Position numbers and translations under genes: made by a program
Assembly (NCBI GenBank): GCA_958295785.1
Contig: OY282377.1
Coordinates: forward strand, 3,784,896-3,848,895
Reading direction: 5' to 3'
Source: an uncultured Latescibacterota bacterium
GTDB lineage: Bacteria; Latescibacterota; UBA2968
Length of the DNA: 64,000 nt
Notes under the pieces: generated by a model
What the model was told of the DNA's origin: nothing
The model's input: the letters and a program-made list of their open reading frames with translations, nothing else
The model's database searches: none
In this document: positions 63,049 to 64,000 of the stretch, piece after piece
How positions within the stretch are numbered: position 1 is the first letter of the stretch
How the letters are laid out: every line of letters begins with the position of its first letter

Positions 63049-64000
63049 ATGTTGCAAAATATTCGCAGTATCTTCGTTCTCACCCTCGCCGCGGGCCTGA
63101 TGTGGCATTGCGGCGGCGAGCGCGTGACCCAATCGCAGACCGAGACGACAGGCCCCCCGCTGGGCAAATTGACCGCACGCGGCGCATCCCAAGCCGCGGT
63201 CGTGGTCAACCTGTCGCAAGATGGCGCGCCCGTGAGCGGTGCGACAGTAGCGTTCTCGCGCTCCATTGCCGGTCAGACCGCGTCGTATCAGTGGTCTGGA
63301 ACGACGGATGAAATGGGGCGTGCGCGTGTGGAAATCGCGTCGGCCAATGTGACGGGCTACTATCTCGCCCGCGCCATGCAAGCCGGGAGCGAGATCGGTT
63401 CGTGGTCGAGCATCCCGATCAACAGCGGCTACGAGGTGATGCTCAATTTGCCTATCGGCGGAAAGGCGCGCGTGACCGCATCATCAAAAATCACGAGCGA
63501 GACCCCCATTGGCCTCGTGGTGCCGCTGACGGGCAGCCTGGCTTCGACGGGCATGACAGTAAAAAACGGCTTTGAACTCGCACGCGAGGAAATCAACCGT
63601 TCACCCCTGCTCAACGGGACAACCCTCAAATTTATCATCGAGGACGACCAGAGCACCGCAGCGGGGGCCGTTGCCGCTTACACAAAGTTGATCGATCAAG
63701 ATGGCGTGTCTGCCATCCTCGGCCCTTTTACCTCGAGCATGACCCGAGCGGCCTTTCCCATCGCCCAAGAAAACGAGGTCGTGGCGATCAGTCCCACCTC
63801 TGCCGCGCGTGGCCTCAGCGCGATAGGCGCTTACGTCTTCCGCGCCAGCCTCACTGTAGATAGGCTCATCCCCAGCGGCGTCAAAACGACCCAAGCGGCC
63901 TTGGGCTATCGGCGCGTGGCAACCATATACGACAGTGACGACGTCTTTTCCCAAAGCAGCGATGCGGTGCTCAAGGAAGCATTTATGGACAATGGCGTGG
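63049..64000 (+). CDS. Branched-chain amino-acid type ABC binding protein, 5' part
   Basis: Open from ATG 63049 (AAAGGAG upstream) to the window edge, 317 codons seen. The signal region (FVLTLAAGLMWHC) ends with a cysteine that only loosely fits a lipobox. Residues 30-150 form an Ig/carboxypeptidase-regulatory-like domain (LSQDGAPVSGATVAFS). From about 160 a type I periplasmic binding fold begins (PIGLVVPLTGSLASTGMTVK; ILGPFTSSMTRAAFPIAQEN). The extra N-terminal domain is unusual for LivJ-type proteins. Confidence 0.82.
   Translation, partial: MLQNIRSIFVLTLAAGLMWHCGGERVTQSQTETTGPPLGKLTARGASQAAVVVNLSQDGAPVSGATVAFSRSIAGQTASYQWSGTTDEMGRARVEIASANVTGYYLARAMQAGSEIGSWSSIPINSGYEVMLNLPIGGKARVTASSKITSETPIGLVVPLTGSLASTGMTVKNGFELAREEINRSPLLNGTTLKFIIEDDQSTAAGAVAAYTKLIDQDGVSAILGPFTSSMTRAAFPIAQENEVVAISPTSAARGLSAIGAYVFRASLTVDRLIPSGVKTTQAALGYRRVATIYDSDDVFSQSSDAVLKEAFMDNGV

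Overview
The window looks like chromosomal DNA of an uncultured, Gram-negative-type environmental bacterium. It combines ordinary housekeeping genes (rel, rpiA, pdxH-pdxJ, tig-clpP-clpX, engB, serA, purA, tRNA-Pro) with families typical of large Poribacteria- or Latescibacterota-like genomes: a phytanoyl-CoA dioxygenase homologue, a Gfo/Idh/MocA oxidoreductase, Uma2 and Rpn nucleases, and secreted dockerin/WD40 proteins. That affiliation is an inference from gene content and is not proven by any marker here.

Layout. 1-4.2 kb: end of a polyamine-type ABC permease, a MoxR-like AAA+ ATPase, and an AT-rich array of four decayed RelE/HigB-type toxin-antitoxin units. 4.3-5.5 kb: a dead IS630-type element. 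6.1-10.1 kb: a sugar or glycerol-phosphate type ABC importer (two permeases, two ATPases, no binding protein). 10.1-17.8 kb, minus strand: rel-phyH, an Rpn nuclease bracketed by two 112-bp MITEs, a membrane-tethered receiver protein with a Gfo/Idh enzyme, and rpiA. 18-23 kb: an HTH-metallo-beta-lactamase fusion and a heterodimeric ABC exporter. 23-28 kb: vitamin B6 enzymes and the tig-clpP-clpX proteostasis operon.

28.3-36.1 kb is the most unusual region. A three-gene cassette (67-aa helical protein, Rad50/SMC-like ATPase, PD-(D/E)XK-like protein) sits exactly between the signal-peptide end and the dockerin tail of an otherwise missing WD40-dockerin gene. An intact 1459-aa relative (zinc protease, 21 WD40 blades, Ig-like domain, dockerin) follows. 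The cassette has the logic of an ABC-ATPase/nuclease anti-phage system, but I cannot assign it to a named one.

36.4-44.6 kb holds housekeeping and metabolic genes, a Rieske/YceI pair and tRNA-Pro. 44.6-50.3 kb is a signalling cluster: STAS protein, hybrid kinase with a broken Hpt domain, Uma2, a separate intact Hpt protein, and a receiver-RsbW-like kinase fusion. Together these look like a phosphorelay feeding a partner switch. 50.3-60 kb is repeat-rich: a MITE-like repeat, an IS5-family element (parent of the 112-bp MITEs), a second WD40-dockerin giant (14 blades), a dead DDE transposon, and a cohesin/dockerin-like protein. 60-64 kb: a HIBADH-type dehydrogenase, a DUF368 undecaprenyl-phosphate transporter, a lipoprotein, and the start of a branched-chain amino-acid type binding protein.

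A recurring theme is recombination. WD40-dockerin genes share leaders, signal peptides and trailers. Palindromic GTAGGGGC repeats litter intergenic DNA, and one lies inside an ABC exporter reading frame. Frameshifts at homopolymers are confined to toxin, antitoxin and transposase genes.
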